Of a DNA stretch of 23,736 nt, positions 9,903-17,667 are shown in pieces. The notes below the pieces were generated by a model. The model was not told where the DNA came from. It did no database searches and saw only the letters and a list, made by a program, of their open reading frames with translations. How positions within the stretch are numbered: position 1 is the stretch's first letter; every line of letters begins with the position of its first letter. The position numbers and the translations under genes were made by a program. This stretch comes from Muribaculaceae bacterium (GTDB lineage: Bacteria > Bacteroidota > Bacteroidia > Bacteroidales > Muribaculaceae), in contig JAHHQT010000021.1 of assembly GCA_020026215.1 (NCBI GenBank), positions 1 to 23,736 on the forward strand, given 5' to 3'.

Positions 9903-11036
9903 ATGAACTCGAATAAAAAGATGAATTGTACACCAATCCCCATAGTATCATTTTTCTCCGGAGGGGGATTTATGGATATGGGGTTTGAAAAATCTGGTTT
10001 TCATGTAGTTTATGCAAATGAATTTAATGACGTTTTTGCAGACATACACGATGAAGGAATATCAACATGGGCAAAATTTAATCATAAAAAAGCCTGTTTG
10101 ATAACAAGTAGAGAATCTATTCTTTCGTTAAACCCAAACCAAATCTTAAAAGAGGCTTTCCCAGATGGTATACCGCATTTATGGGGTATAATTGGAGGCC
10201 CTCCTTGTCAGGATTTCACGTTAAATGGCAGGGGGGATGGCTTTGACGGAGAACGGGGGAAAATGACATATATATTCTATAATAGAATAAAGAAGATGTT
10301 GCCTCCATTTTTCGTAATGGAAAATGTGATTGGGCTACTGCGTCAAAAGCATAAACAGATTCTGGACACCATGTTATTTGAATTGATATCAAAAGATTAT
10401 TATTTGGATCGTAAGGTGTTGAATGCCCTTGAATTTGGGGTCCCTCAATATAGAAGACGTGTTTTCCTAATTGGTTTACGGAAGGATGCTTTTAGGATAA
10501 AAACAGACAAAGAGTCTTCAATTGCTGATATCTGTAGCTTTAATTTTAATTGGCCTAAGGCAAAATATCCGAATGCTTATCGGAAATACGCATGGCCTGA
10601 AAAAATATCTTTTGGTTCAACGAATGTTGTAAAACCTCAGGAAATTCCTGAAGAATTGTGTGTGGCTTCTTGTGTAGAGAATTTGGGAGGGTGTGCAAAT
10701 ACTGATGAATTCTTATCATTCAAGAAGGATGCCGAGTCTCGTAAATTAATTGATGAGGGGGACATTCGCAGACGCTCCTTTAAAAGGTTGCATCGTTACA
10801 GATATAGTCCAACCACTTGTTTTGGAAATAATGAAGTCTTTTTGCATCCATATGAAAATAGAAGACTTTCTGTGAGGGAGGCTCTTAGGATACAGGGAGT
10901 AGATGATTCTTATGAATTAAAGGAAGGGCGACTTGGTTCTAAATTTAAGGTTATTGGAAACGGAGTCCCTGTTCCTTTAGCTGCAGCGGTTGCATCATCA
11001 TTAAAAGACTATGTCAACGAATTTTTAGTTATTTAG
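9903..11036 (+). CDS. DNA (cytosine-5)-methyltransferase, last gene of the cassette
   Basis: A 377-residue C5-cytosine methylase that transfers a methyl group from S-adenosylmethionine to cytosine within a target site. Motifs appear in canonical order: I, VSFFSGGGFMDMGFE (about 15-29); IV, GGPPCQDF with catalytic C102; VI, MENV (E140); VIII, QYRRR (Q182, R184, R186); IX, RRLSVREALRIQGV; X, IGNGVPVPLAAAVA near the C terminus. The target-recognition region should lie between VIII and IX, about 200-310; the site cannot be read from sequence. It sits 22 bases after the nuclease gene and before a strong terminator. There is no separate restriction endonuclease beside it, so the likely job is to mark self DNA for the helicase-nuclease module, as DruM or DrmMII does in Druantia II or DISARM (inference). 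It could also act as a solitary methylase. Confidence 0.94.
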   Translation: MNSNKKMNCTPIPIVSFFSGGGFMDMGFEKSGFHVVYANEFNDVFADIHDEGISTWAKFNHKKACLITSRESILSLNPNQILKEAFPDGIPHLWGIIGGPPCQDFTLNGRGDGFDGERGKMTYIFYNRIKKMLPPFFVMENVIGLLRQKHKQILDTMLFELISKDYYLDRKVLNALEFGVPQYRRRVFLIGLRKDAFRIKTDKESSIADICSFNFNWPKAKYPNAYRKYAWPEKISFGSTNVVKPQEIPEELCVASCVENLGGCANTDEFLSFKKDAESRKLIDEGDIRRRSFKRLHRYRYSPTTCFGNNEVFLHPYENRRLSVREALRIQGVDDSYELKEGRLGSKFKVIGNGVPVPLAAAVASSLKDYVNEFLVI

Positions 11037-11045
11037 GAATATATC

Positions 11046-11088
11046 AAAAAGAGGCGTGTTCAATTGAACGCGCCTCTTTTATTTTTTT
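11046..11088. terminator. Bidirectional intrinsic terminator between cassette and repair operon
   Basis: A 15-base-pair stem with one G-T pair (11047-11061 with 11066-11080) closes an AATT loop. It is followed by a T-rich tract on the + strand and five Ts on the - strand. It lies 10 bases after the methylase stop and about 18 bases beyond the glycosylase stop, so it can serve both convergent transcripts. It marks the right edge of the cassette. Confidence 0.9.
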
Positions 11089-11098
11089 GTATTAAAAA

Positions 11099-11680
11099 TT
11101 ACTTTAAAAGCTCAGTAAACTGTGATTTGCACAAGGTGATGCCGCCATGTGCTGGATGACGTACATATCGTGCATCAGGATAAGACTTTCTCAAATTCTT
11201 GAAGGAAATCCTGCCGATACAGTAAACGTGCTTAAAATCGAATATTTTGAATAATTCAGTCAATATTTCTTTGCCGAGTTCTATTTCCCTGCGATTTGGG
11301 GTGCGGTTGTTCTGAGGTTGGAAGGGATAGATGTTCCACATAAAGGGGAGTTGAGGGTAATTTGTGAGTATTGACCATACCGTTCCTGCCGACATTTCGC
11401 GTTCGTCGCCTTCTACGGCATATCCGTTCTTGAAGAATTCCAACGAGTTGATGGAATGTTCGTCGGTAAAGGCAATGCCTGTTTTTCCGCATCCGTGATA
11501 CCCGGGAGTTTCACCGATAAGAATTGTGTCGGGACGATGAAGACGCATATAGTTGAGGTAGGTCTTGAGGTTGTTTCTGCGGATTTCACTCAAACCTTTG
11601 CCTTTATATATGTTTTCGCTGAGTTCGTCGGGTGGTGTGATTCGGGAGATATATTCTATGAATCGGTCGCAATCGTTCAT
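11099..11680 (-). CDS. Uracil-DNA-glycosylase-superfamily protein
   Basis: A 193-residue protein with the UDG-superfamily signature. It has LIGETPGYHGCGKTGIAFTD (about 54-73) as the water-activating/uracil-pocket loop, WNIYPF (N116) as the uracil-contacting strand, and RHPAHGG (H175, H178) as the DNA-intercalation motif. The activity would be removal of uracil or a related damaged base in base-excision repair; exact UDG family and substrate are not determined. No four-cysteine Fe-S pattern of family 4/5 enzymes is seen. I chose the ATG at 11680 because it follows the recQ TAA by one base; a longer in-frame start at 11737 would overlap recQ by about 55 bases. It is the last gene of the recJ-recQ operon and ends just before the shared terminator. 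Confidence 0.82.
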   Translation of the reverse strand: MNDCDRFIEYISRITPPDELSENIYKGKGLSEIRRNNLKTYLNYMRLHRPDTILIGETPGYHGCGKTGIAFTDEHSINSLEFFKNGYAVEGDEREMSAGTVWSILTNYPQLPFMWNIYPFQPQNNRTPNRREIELGKEILTELFKIFDFKHVYCIGRISFKNLRKSYPDARYVRHPAHGGITLCKSQFTELLK

Positions 11681-11681
11681 T

Positions 11682-13583
11682 TTAGTCTTTGTTAGTGCTG
11701 TATTTCCCATCAATAACGCAAATGTGTCCTTCATCAATGAGAAAACGTAGAGCTTCGATGATTTGAGACTCCTTGAAATTCAGATTGTCAATCAGTTCTT
11801 CTTTTGTGTTGGGCTTCAATGACAAACGGTAGAGAATGCCTTCGTAAATGTCTTTGGTCTTGTCCTTTACTTTGTTCAATTTCTCCACGCAAACATCGCA
11901 GTGTCTGCATCTTTCAGATTCCTCGTTGAAATAGGAAGTCATCATCTGTTCACGGCACTGGTCATCGCTGAAAGCATAGTGAATGATAGAATTGATGCGT
12001 TTTTCCAAACGTGCCTTTCCTTCTTCGTAAACGTTCTTGGGATATTCCAAATATTTAGGTTCAATGCGAGATTGGGCAAAATAAATATAGGGAGTGCGTT
12101 TCTTCGGAATGTATTGAATCACGTGCTGACGGCTTAGATAAATAAGCGTTTCGAACACTTGTTCCACTTTGTAGCCATATTTGTAGGCAATGGCATATTC
12201 GTCAATGAATACATAGTCTGAAAACAGTCCGGTGTAGTTGCGCAAAACGCCTTCGAAAATTTCATCCATATAAGGTTGCATTCCGGGTATATTGTAAAGA
12301 CTGTCTTTGTCCTCCAATATAAGAATTCTTGACTGGGTCTCCACTTCTTCAATGTATTCCAGATGTCCGCATTGGGTTAGCAGTTTCAACGCATTATGGA
12401 CGACTACGGGCTTGTAGTTGAAAGTTTGGCAGAATAGGGCAAGATTGAACTCAAAAATCTTGTCATAGCCTGCGCCTAAACCTAAGTCCAAAAAATTGCA
12501 GACACGAACATAGATTTCAGACAATGCCTCTTTGGGAGGAAAAGCCTCTTCAATTCTGCGTCTTAAAATCGCTTTGTCGCGTGGTGATGCCAACAGAACG
12601 GCGTAGGATTTAAGACAGTCGCGTCCTGCACGTCCTGCCTCCTGGTAATATTCCTCAATAGAGTTGGGAATGTCCAAATGTACGACGATTCGTACGTCTG
12701 ACTTGTCAATCCCCATTCCAAATGCGTTGGTGGCTACAATGACGCGTATTTCGCCCCGTTTCCACTTGTCTTGCTTGTCCTGCTTTTCTTCGTTCGACAG
12801 TCCTGCGTGGTAGTAGTCGGCAGAAATGCCTTCATCCACCAAATATTTTGCAATTTGCTTGGTCTTGTTGCGGCTGCGGACATAGACAATGCCTGTGCCC
12901 ACTGATTTGTTGAGGATAGAGAGCAGTTTGCCGATTTTGTCCTCGCTTTGACGAACGATGTAGGAAATGTTTTCGCGGCGGAAACTCTTGCGAATGATGT
13001 TGTGCTTCTTGAATTGCAGATTGTTGACAATGTCATTTACCACTTCTTTGGTAGCCGTTGCTGTCAGGGCAATGATCGGTACATTGGGGAACAGGTCACG
13101 AATGGTGGCAATCTTTAAATAAGAAGGGCGGAAGTCAAATCCCCATTGTGAGATACAGTGCGCTTCGTCCACAACGATATACGAAACATTCATGTGTCGC
13201 AATGCATCGATGAAAGTTTCTGAAGATAGGCGTTCTGGGGAGATGTACAGGAATTTATAGTTACCATAGATGCATTTGTCTATGGCGTTTTTGATTTCGT
13301 AGTATTTAAGGCCGGAGTGAATGTAGATAGCTTTGATGTGACGGGTGCGCAAATTGTCCACCTGGTCTTTCATCAGGGAAATTAACGGTGTTATGACAAT
13401 GGTCATGCCGTCGGCCATCATACCCGATACTTGAAACGTAATGGATTTGCCTCCTCCTGTAGGAAGCAAACCCAACGTATCATATCCATTTAAGGCAGAT
13501 TTAATAATATCGAGTTGCTTTTCACGAAATGAATCGTAACCCCAATATTCTTTCAGCGTACTATAGATAAGTTCCTCGTCCAT
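11682..13583 (-). CDS. recQ: RecQ-family ATP-dependent DNA helicase
   Basis: A 633-residue 3'-5' DNA helicase acting in recombinational repair. Visible are LLPTGGGKS (Walker A, 41-47), VVDEAHCISQWGFDF (DEAH at 139-142 followed by the RecQ aromatic-rich loop), ALTATAT (motif III) and YQEAGRAGRD (motif VI). A zinc site with four cysteines (CREQMM...CRHCDVC) lies unusually late, about 542-564, after roughly 200 residues that look like winged-helix repeats. In E. coli RecQ the zinc site directly follows the helicase core. The last about 55 residues form a small helical domain rather than a recognisable HRDC. ATG at 13583 is preferred over an in-frame TTG two codons earlier. It lies 15 bases after recJ and one base before the glycosylase start, so one transcript is expected. 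RecJ and RecQ are known partners in end processing. Confidence 0.95.
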   Translation of the reverse strand: MDEELIYSTLKEYWGYDSFREKQLDIIKSALNGYDTLGLLPTGGGKSITFQVSGMMADGMTIVITPLISLMKDQVDNLRTRHIKAIYIHSGLKYYEIKNAIDKCIYGNYKFLYISPERLSSETFIDALRHMNVSYIVVDEAHCISQWGFDFRPSYLKIATIRDLFPNVPIIALTATATKEVVNDIVNNLQFKKHNIIRKSFRRENISYIVRQSEDKIGKLLSILNKSVGTGIVYVRSRNKTKQIAKYLVDEGISADYYHAGLSNEEKQDKQDKWKRGEIRVIVATNAFGMGIDKSDVRIVVHLDIPNSIEEYYQEAGRAGRDCLKSYAVLLASPRDKAILRRRIEEAFPPKEALSEIYVRVCNFLDLGLGAGYDKIFEFNLALFCQTFNYKPVVVHNALKLLTQCGHLEYIEEVETQSRILILEDKDSLYNIPGMQPYMDEIFEGVLRNYTGLFSDYVFIDEYAIAYKYGYKVEQVFETLIYLSRQHVIQYIPKKRTPYIYFAQSRIEPKYLEYPKNVYEEGKARLEKRINSIIHYAFSDDQCREQMMTSYFNEESERCRHCDVCVEKLNKVKDKTKDIYEGILYRLSLKPNTKEELIDNLNFKESQIIEALRFLIDEGHICVIDGKYSTNKD

Positions 13584-13598
13584 AGCCAACGTGACTGC

Positions 13599-15329
13599 CT
13601 ATTTTGAACAAATTCTGATTTCCTTTACAAATAGTTGATATTTGTTGGAATTGTTCGGGTGTTTGTTTTCTTCAATTGTGTAACAAATGTCGAAAGGCTT
13701 TCCTGATTTGATATGGTCGAAATAAGATGCCATATTAAAAGCAATACCGTTAAGAACTTTGCCTGAATTGTTGTCCACTAATTCCAATTTGATGTGTTCG
13801 GAATTTTTGCCGACCAATTTGCTGGTACCATAGTCCAATACGTTCTTGGTACAGAAAATAGGCTTTTGGTTGCCCGGTCCGAATGGATTGAACAACTTTA
13901 AGCAAGAGAGGAATTCGGGAGTGATTTCCTCGAACTTCAAATAGGTATCGATGTCAATTTGAGGAGTAAGTTGGTTAGGCTTGATGGTCTTTTCAACATA
14001 TTCTTCAAATCGGCGTGAAAATTCAGGAATGTTTTCTTCTTTCAAGGAAAGGCCTACAGCATAGGTGTGGCCTCCAAAGTTTTCCAACAAATCACGGCAA
14101 CTGTCCACCGCCTTATAGATGTCGTAGCCCTGAACAGAACGGGATGAGCCTGTAGCCAATCCGTTGCTGAGTGTAAGCACTACTGCCGGTTTGTAGTAAA
14201 GCTCGGTCAATCGTGAAGCCACGATGCCGATAATGCCTTTGTGCCAGTTCTTGTTGTAAATCACGATGGATTTATTGGTCTTGAGTTCACTCTTGCTTTC
14301 CAGAATTTGGTTGGCTTCTTCGGTGATTCTCTTGTCCAATTCCTTGCGGTCCTTGTTGTACTGGTCAATGTTCTTGGCCATTGTGTAAATTTCAGAAAGG
14401 TCTTTGGAAGTAAGCAAGTCAACGGCTTCCATTCCGGATTGCATACGACCTGATGCGTTGATACGCGGGCCAATTTTGAAGATAACATCACTGATGGTGA
14501 TTTCTCGGTTGGTAAGATTGCAAATCTTGATGATACTGCGCAAACCCATGTTTGGGTTTGAGTTCAAGCGTTTCAAGCCGTGATACGCCAAAATACGATT
14601 TTCGCCAGTCATTGGAACAATGTCGGCGGCAATACTAACAGCTGCTAAGTCAAGCAAAGAATACAGCTCGTTGTGATTTGTCAATCCATTACTCATGGCG
14701 AATGCCTGCATGAACTTGAATCCCACTCCACAACCTGAAAGGTGGTGATAGGGATAAGTGCTATTCTCCAACTTTGGGTTGAGAATGGCATAAGCATTCG
14801 GAAGGACATCATCAGGGACGTGGTGGTCGCAGATGATAAAATCTATCCCGTGGTCTTTGGCATATTGAATTTCTTCAATGGCCTTGATTCCACAGTCAAG
14901 CACTATGATTAGTTTAACTCCATTGGCTACCGCCATATCGATACTCTTTATCGATATTCCATAGCCTTCTTCGTCGCGTGTAGGAATGTAGTATTCAATG
15001 TGTGAATAGTAATTCCTAAGATATTTGTAAACAAGGGCTACAGCTGTCGTGCCGTCGACATCGTAGTCTCCGTAAACCAATATCTTTTCTTTTGACCCCA
15101 TGGCTTTGTTAAGCCTATTTACAGCCTTATCCATATCATTCATGAGAAATGGATCATGTAGATCGGATAGAGACGGAGCAAAAAAGTGTTTGGCTTCTTC
15201 AACAGAGGATACACCTCGTTGGACCAATAGCTCAGCTATCGCCGGACTGTCGGCAAATTTTTTTGCCAACTCTATCTCTAATTCTTGTTCGTCGGATGTA
15301 AGGGGTAAGTAATTCCATTTACTTATCAT
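13599..15329 (-). CDS. recJ: Single-stranded-DNA-specific 5'-3' exonuclease RecJ
   Basis: A 576-residue DHH-family nuclease that degrades single-stranded DNA 5' to 3' during recombination, mismatch and base-excision repair, using Mn/Mg. Motifs are VYGDYDVDGTTA (D88, D90, D92), VLDCGI (D145), ICDHHVPDD (D168, H169, H170), SGCGVGFK (about 198-205) and INASGRMQSG from the DHHA1-linked part. The C terminus has the OB-like part expected for RecJ. Length is typical of the family. The ATG at 15329 follows a leader of about 160 bases that starts from a probable promoter at 15494-15501. It is the first gene of a recJ-recQ-glycosylase operon. No motif is missing. Confidence 0.97.
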   Translation of the reverse strand: MISKWNYLPLTSDEQELEIELAKKFADSPAIAELLVQRGVSSVEEAKHFFAPSLSDLHDPFLMNDMDKAVNRLNKAMGSKEKILVYGDYDVDGTTAVALVYKYLRNYYSHIEYYIPTRDEEGYGISIKSIDMAVANGVKLIIVLDCGIKAIEEIQYAKDHGIDFIICDHHVPDDVLPNAYAILNPKLENSTYPYHHLSGCGVGFKFMQAFAMSNGLTNHNELYSLLDLAAVSIAADIVPMTGENRILAYHGLKRLNSNPNMGLRSIIKICNLTNREITISDVIFKIGPRINASGRMQSGMEAVDLLTSKDLSEIYTMAKNIDQYNKDRKELDKRITEEANQILESKSELKTNKSIVIYNKNWHKGIIGIVASRLTELYYKPAVVLTLSNGLATGSSRSVQGYDIYKAVDSCRDLLENFGGHTYAVGLSLKEENIPEFSRRFEEYVEKTIKPNQLTPQIDIDTYLKFEEITPEFLSCLKLFNPFGPGNQKPIFCTKNVLDYGTSKLVGKNSEHIKLELVDNNSGKVLNGIAFNMASYFDHIKSGKPFDICYTIEENKHPNNSNKYQLFVKEIRICSK

Positions 15330-15490
15330 TTATATAGTTTTTTATTTATCTAAGTAGGGGCGCAATAGTTGTGCGCAATGCGAGATATACTATCCGTTTG
15401 TTTGTTAGCTGATTAATAGGTCTAACTGGCGCGTTGAATACATTTTTTTCTAACGCATTAAGGTTGTAGTTTTTCGCAATTATATACTAT
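15330..15490 (-). other. Long recJ leader, no known RNA element recognised
   Basis: If transcription starts from the TATATTTG box at 15494-15501, recJ has a 5' leader of about 160 bases, much longer than the 12-25 bases inferred for other operons here. It contains a direct repeat of GCGCAA (15360-15365 and 15373-15378), and the same GCGCA/TGCGC could pair as a short hairpin. I do not recognise a riboswitch, tRNA or reading frame. Confidence 0.35.
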
Positions 15491-15493
15491 ACG

Positions 15494-15501
15494 CAAATAT
15501 A
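15494..15501 (-). promoter_or_regulatory. Probable -7 promoter box for recJ-recQ-glycosylase
   Basis: TATATTTG on the - strand fits the Bacteroidetes TAnnTTTG -7 consensus. No good TTG is seen at the -33 position, so support comes from the single box plus its place in an intergenic region. Confidence 0.45.
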
Positions 15502-15552
15502 CTTATAGTTTTTCTTAAAACCTTATTTATTTGTCCTATTTTTTTCACAATA

Positions 15553-15588
15553 AAATATAAAAAAACGACTGTTGTTTTAACAGTCGTT
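15553..15588 (-). terminator. Intrinsic terminator of the MscS-like gene
   Basis: A perfect 10-base-pair stem (AACGACTGTT at 15564-15573 with 15579-15588), with a five-base loop, is followed on the - strand by a run of Ts. It lies 7 bases beyond the channel stop codon. It isolates that gene from recJ downstream. Confidence 0.88.
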
Positions 15589-15594
15589 CTAATG

Positions 15595-16695
15595 TTATTT
15601 TGTAATGTGAACGTCCATTTGAGGGAATGGGAAACTGATTCCTGCTTTGGGAAGTTCCTTGTATATCTTTTCGTTTACATCGAAGTAAACATCCCAGTAG
15701 AATTTTGTCGGGGTCCATACTCTTACCACGATGTCCACGCTACTGCTTGACAAAGCATTCAGTGCAATGAACGGGGAGCAGTTGGCCTTAGGCAGTGTAA
15801 TTATCGGTTTTGCATTTTCTTCGCCGAACTTGATTTTCTTGCGGTGAGAGAAGACTCTTGATACCCAGCATCGTTTTGTTTTCTCTTGGGTTTCTTCTTG
15901 TTCAGCCGCTTGTTGTTGTTCAGTCTTGCCTCCGTCTTGAAGTCTGCGCATTTCGCGGTCATCGTCGATATATTGTTTCACGATGCGGTTATCGGCGTGG
16001 ATAATGTCAAGGATAGCTTTCTTGGCAACATCATAGTCGTTACAGTATGAAATATTCACCACCCAGTCCACACGACGATAGTCCTCGTTGCTGAAGTTCT
16101 TAATAGTTCCTGTTGACAATCCGCCATTAGGAATAAAAACGGATTTATTGTCGGTCGTATTAAGGATGGTATTGAATAGTTGAATTTCCTTTACTGTTCC
16201 TGTATAGCCTTGAACTTCAATGAAGTCGCCGATTTTGTAAGGCTTGATTAACAGAATCAAAACACCGCCTGCGAAGTTTTGCAACGTTCCACTGAGTGCC
16301 ATACCGATTGCGACACCGGCAGAGGCAAATAGAGCGATGAATGAGCTGGTTTCAATTCCTAAAATGGAAACTACGATGATAATCAAAACAAACAGTAACG
16401 CAGCTTTCATCACACTTAGGATAAAGGTGGTCAAAGAACGGTCAACTTTACGTTTTGTCAGAATAGTTCCAACACCTTTGTAAATTCTGTTGATGATAAG
16501 TTTTCCAATATAGAAAACCAACGCGGCTATCAAAAGTTTGAATGCAAGGTCAACGGCTCCTGAAATTACCTTTTCAAGAATTTGATCGAATGAAAGTCCT
16601 GCAAATTGTTCTGTGAAATTTTTTATCTTAGTTGCTTCTTTTTCTGCCTCTTGAGCGGCATTTGCTGTGGCTATAAGAATAGTCGATAATGTCAT
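15595..16695 (-). CDS. MscS-family small-conductance mechanosensitive channel with an extra cytoplasmic segment
   Basis: A 366-residue inner-membrane channel that opens under membrane tension and releases solutes in hypo-osmotic shock. Hydrophobic segments lie at about 45-69, 90-114 and 117-150. The third carries the pore-lining pattern GVAIGMALSGTLQNFAGG, followed by LLIKPYKIGDFIEV and the beta domain VFIPNGGLSTGTIKNFS. The C-terminal alpha/beta part is recognisable (SSSVDIVVRVW, ISFPFPQMDVHI). Compared with standard MscS there is an extra, highly charged Gln/Glu/Lys/Arg-rich stretch of about 55 residues (about 245-300), between the DNRIV strand and the final domain. It is a single gene with its own promoter box and terminator, divergent from the TPR gene. 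Confidence 0.93.
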   Translation of the reverse strand: MTLSTILIATANAAQEAEKEATKIKNFTEQFAGLSFDQILEKVISGAVDLAFKLLIAALVFYIGKLIINRIYKGVGTILTKRKVDRSLTTFILSVMKAALLFVLIIIVVSILGIETSSFIALFASAGVAIGMALSGTLQNFAGGVLILLIKPYKIGDFIEVQGYTGTVKEIQLFNTILNTTDNKSVFIPNGGLSTGTIKNFSNEDYRRVDWVVNISYCNDYDVAKKAILDIIHADNRIVKQYIDDDREMRRLQDGGKTEQQQAAEQEETQEKTKRCWVSRVFSHRKKIKFGEENAKPIITLPKANCSPFIALNALSSSSVDIVVRVWTPTKFYWDVYFDVNEKIYKELPKAGISFPFPQMDVHITK

Positions 16696-16724
16696 ATACG
16701 ATTAGTTTATTTGTTATTTAAGCA

Positions 16725-16732
16725 CAAATATA
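16725..16732 (-). promoter_or_regulatory. Probable -7 promoter box for the MscS-like gene
   Basis: TATATTTG on the - strand, identical to the box before recJ, matches TAnnTTTG and would give a leader of about 25 bases. No clear -33 TTG is present. Confidence 0.5.
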
Positions 16733-16776
16733 GCTAAAATTATGCCAAAAATGAAGATTTTTCGGATAAAAGGGGT

Positions 16777-16784
16777 TAGTTTTG
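16777..16784 (+). promoter_or_regulatory. Probable -7 promoter box for the TPR protein gene
   Basis: TAGTTTTG fits TAnnTTTG and lies 18 bases before the ATG at 16803. It is divergent from the channel promoter, so both genes start within the 107-base intergenic region. No strong -33 element is visible. Confidence 0.45.
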
Positions 16785-16802
16785 TATTTGAATTTAGTTG
16801 AA

Positions 16803-17630
16803 ATGATTCTTATGAGAATATTATTTTTGTTGCTTTCAGCCTTGTTTTCACTTGGTTTGTCGGCACAAACCTATAGTAATTATTTAGATTCCATCGACCG
16901 ATATGTGGGCGACCGTAATTGGGGCGCTGCCGAAGTGATGCTTAATAAGGCATTGAAGACTGAGCCGGCGAATCCGAATAATTATATATTGTTGTCGAAC
17001 TTGGGTACGGTCTATCGCAACATGAAGAAATATGATGAGGCATTGAGCTTCTATAACCGTGCTTTGGCAATTACCCCCAATGCGGTTACGATTATCCACA
17101 ACCGTGCTGCACTGTATTTGGAAATGGATAGTACAAAAGCTGCATATAAAGATTACGCGCGCATCATGAACCTTGATAAAAATGACGTGGATTCGCGCTA
17201 TTATCACGGTATGATTTCAATGGAATATGGAGATTTGGAATCGGCAAAGGCTGATTTTGTCGAGGCAATGTCGATTGACAAAAAAAACTTGAATGCCAAG
17301 CGAGGTATGGCTATCTGGTATAAGGTGAACGGTGATTTTGAATCGGCAGTCACACTGTACAATGAAATCATTTTGGAAGAAAACCGATTTGCCAACTATA
17401 TCGGCAGGGCAGAATGCCATTTGGAACTGGGAAAATTGACAGAAGCGGATGCTGATATTTCAGAAGCGCAGAAATTGGATCCGTCCAATCCCGATGTGTT
17501 TTTGTTAAAGGCAAGAACTGCTGAACTTTACTATCGATATGATGATGCCATTAACTATGCGAAAAAGGCTCTTGAGCTGGGTGCGGATGCAGAATTGGTG
17601 GAAAAATTTATCAAGAAACTGAAAATATAA
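16803..17630 (+). CDS. Exported tetratricopeptide-repeat protein
   Basis: A 275-residue protein with an N-terminal signal peptide (hydrophobic core LFLLLSALFSLGL, probable cleavage after SAQ or GLSA around residues 18-20). About six TPR units fill nearly all the rest, for example NLGTVYRNMKKYDEALSFYN, GMISMEYGDLESAKADF and ARTAELYYRYDDAINYAKKA. TPRs form a helical solenoid for protein binding, so a periplasmic scaffold role is likely; the partner is unknown. There is no lipobox cysteine. An upstream in-frame TTG at 16782 overlaps the promoter box, so I chose ATG 16803; ATG 16812 is also possible. It lies 37 bases before the HU-SPOR gene, which has its own promoter box. Confidence 0.88.
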   Translation: MILMRILFLLLSALFSLGLSAQTYSNYLDSIDRYVGDRNWGAAEVMLNKALKTEPANPNNYILLSNLGTVYRNMKKYDEALSFYNRALAITPNAVTIIHNRAALYLEMDSTKAAYKDYARIMNLDKNDVDSRYYHGMISMEYGDLESAKADFVEAMSIDKKNLNAKRGMAIWYKVNGDFESAVTLYNEIILEENRFANYIGRAECHLELGKLTEADADISEAQKLDPSNPDVFLLKARTAELYYRYDDAINYAKKALELGADAELVEKFIKKLKI

Positions 17631-17654
17631 TTTTTTCTTTAGTGGAAAAATAAT

Positions 17655-17662
17655 TATCTTTG
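17655..17662 (+). promoter_or_regulatory. -7 promoter box abutting the HU-SPOR start codon
   Basis: TATCTTTG matches TAnnTTTG exactly and ends 5 bases before the ATG at 17668. If the usual spacing holds, transcription would begin within about two bases of the start codon, giving an almost leaderless mRNA. Confidence 0.5.
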
Positions 17663-17667
17663 TTCAG

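Noticed and set aside
8840..11036. Ordinary type II restriction-modification pair
   Set aside because: The nuclease has the RecB/Cas4 layout with an Fe-S site rather than a small restriction enzyme, and it forms one operon with a 2071-residue helicase.
2622..11036. Classical DISARM system
   Set aside because: There is no separate DrmB gene and no phospholipase-D-type DrmC with HxK motifs; the partners and order differ.
11682..11737. Longer start for the glycosylase-like protein overlapping recQ
   Set aside because: The extra 19 residues come from the recQ 3' end in another frame, and an ATG one base after the recQ stop fits the UDG fold better.
16884..17207. 107-codon open frame on the - strand
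   Set aside because: It is opposite the TPR repeats, whose regular protein pattern shows the + strand is the coding one.
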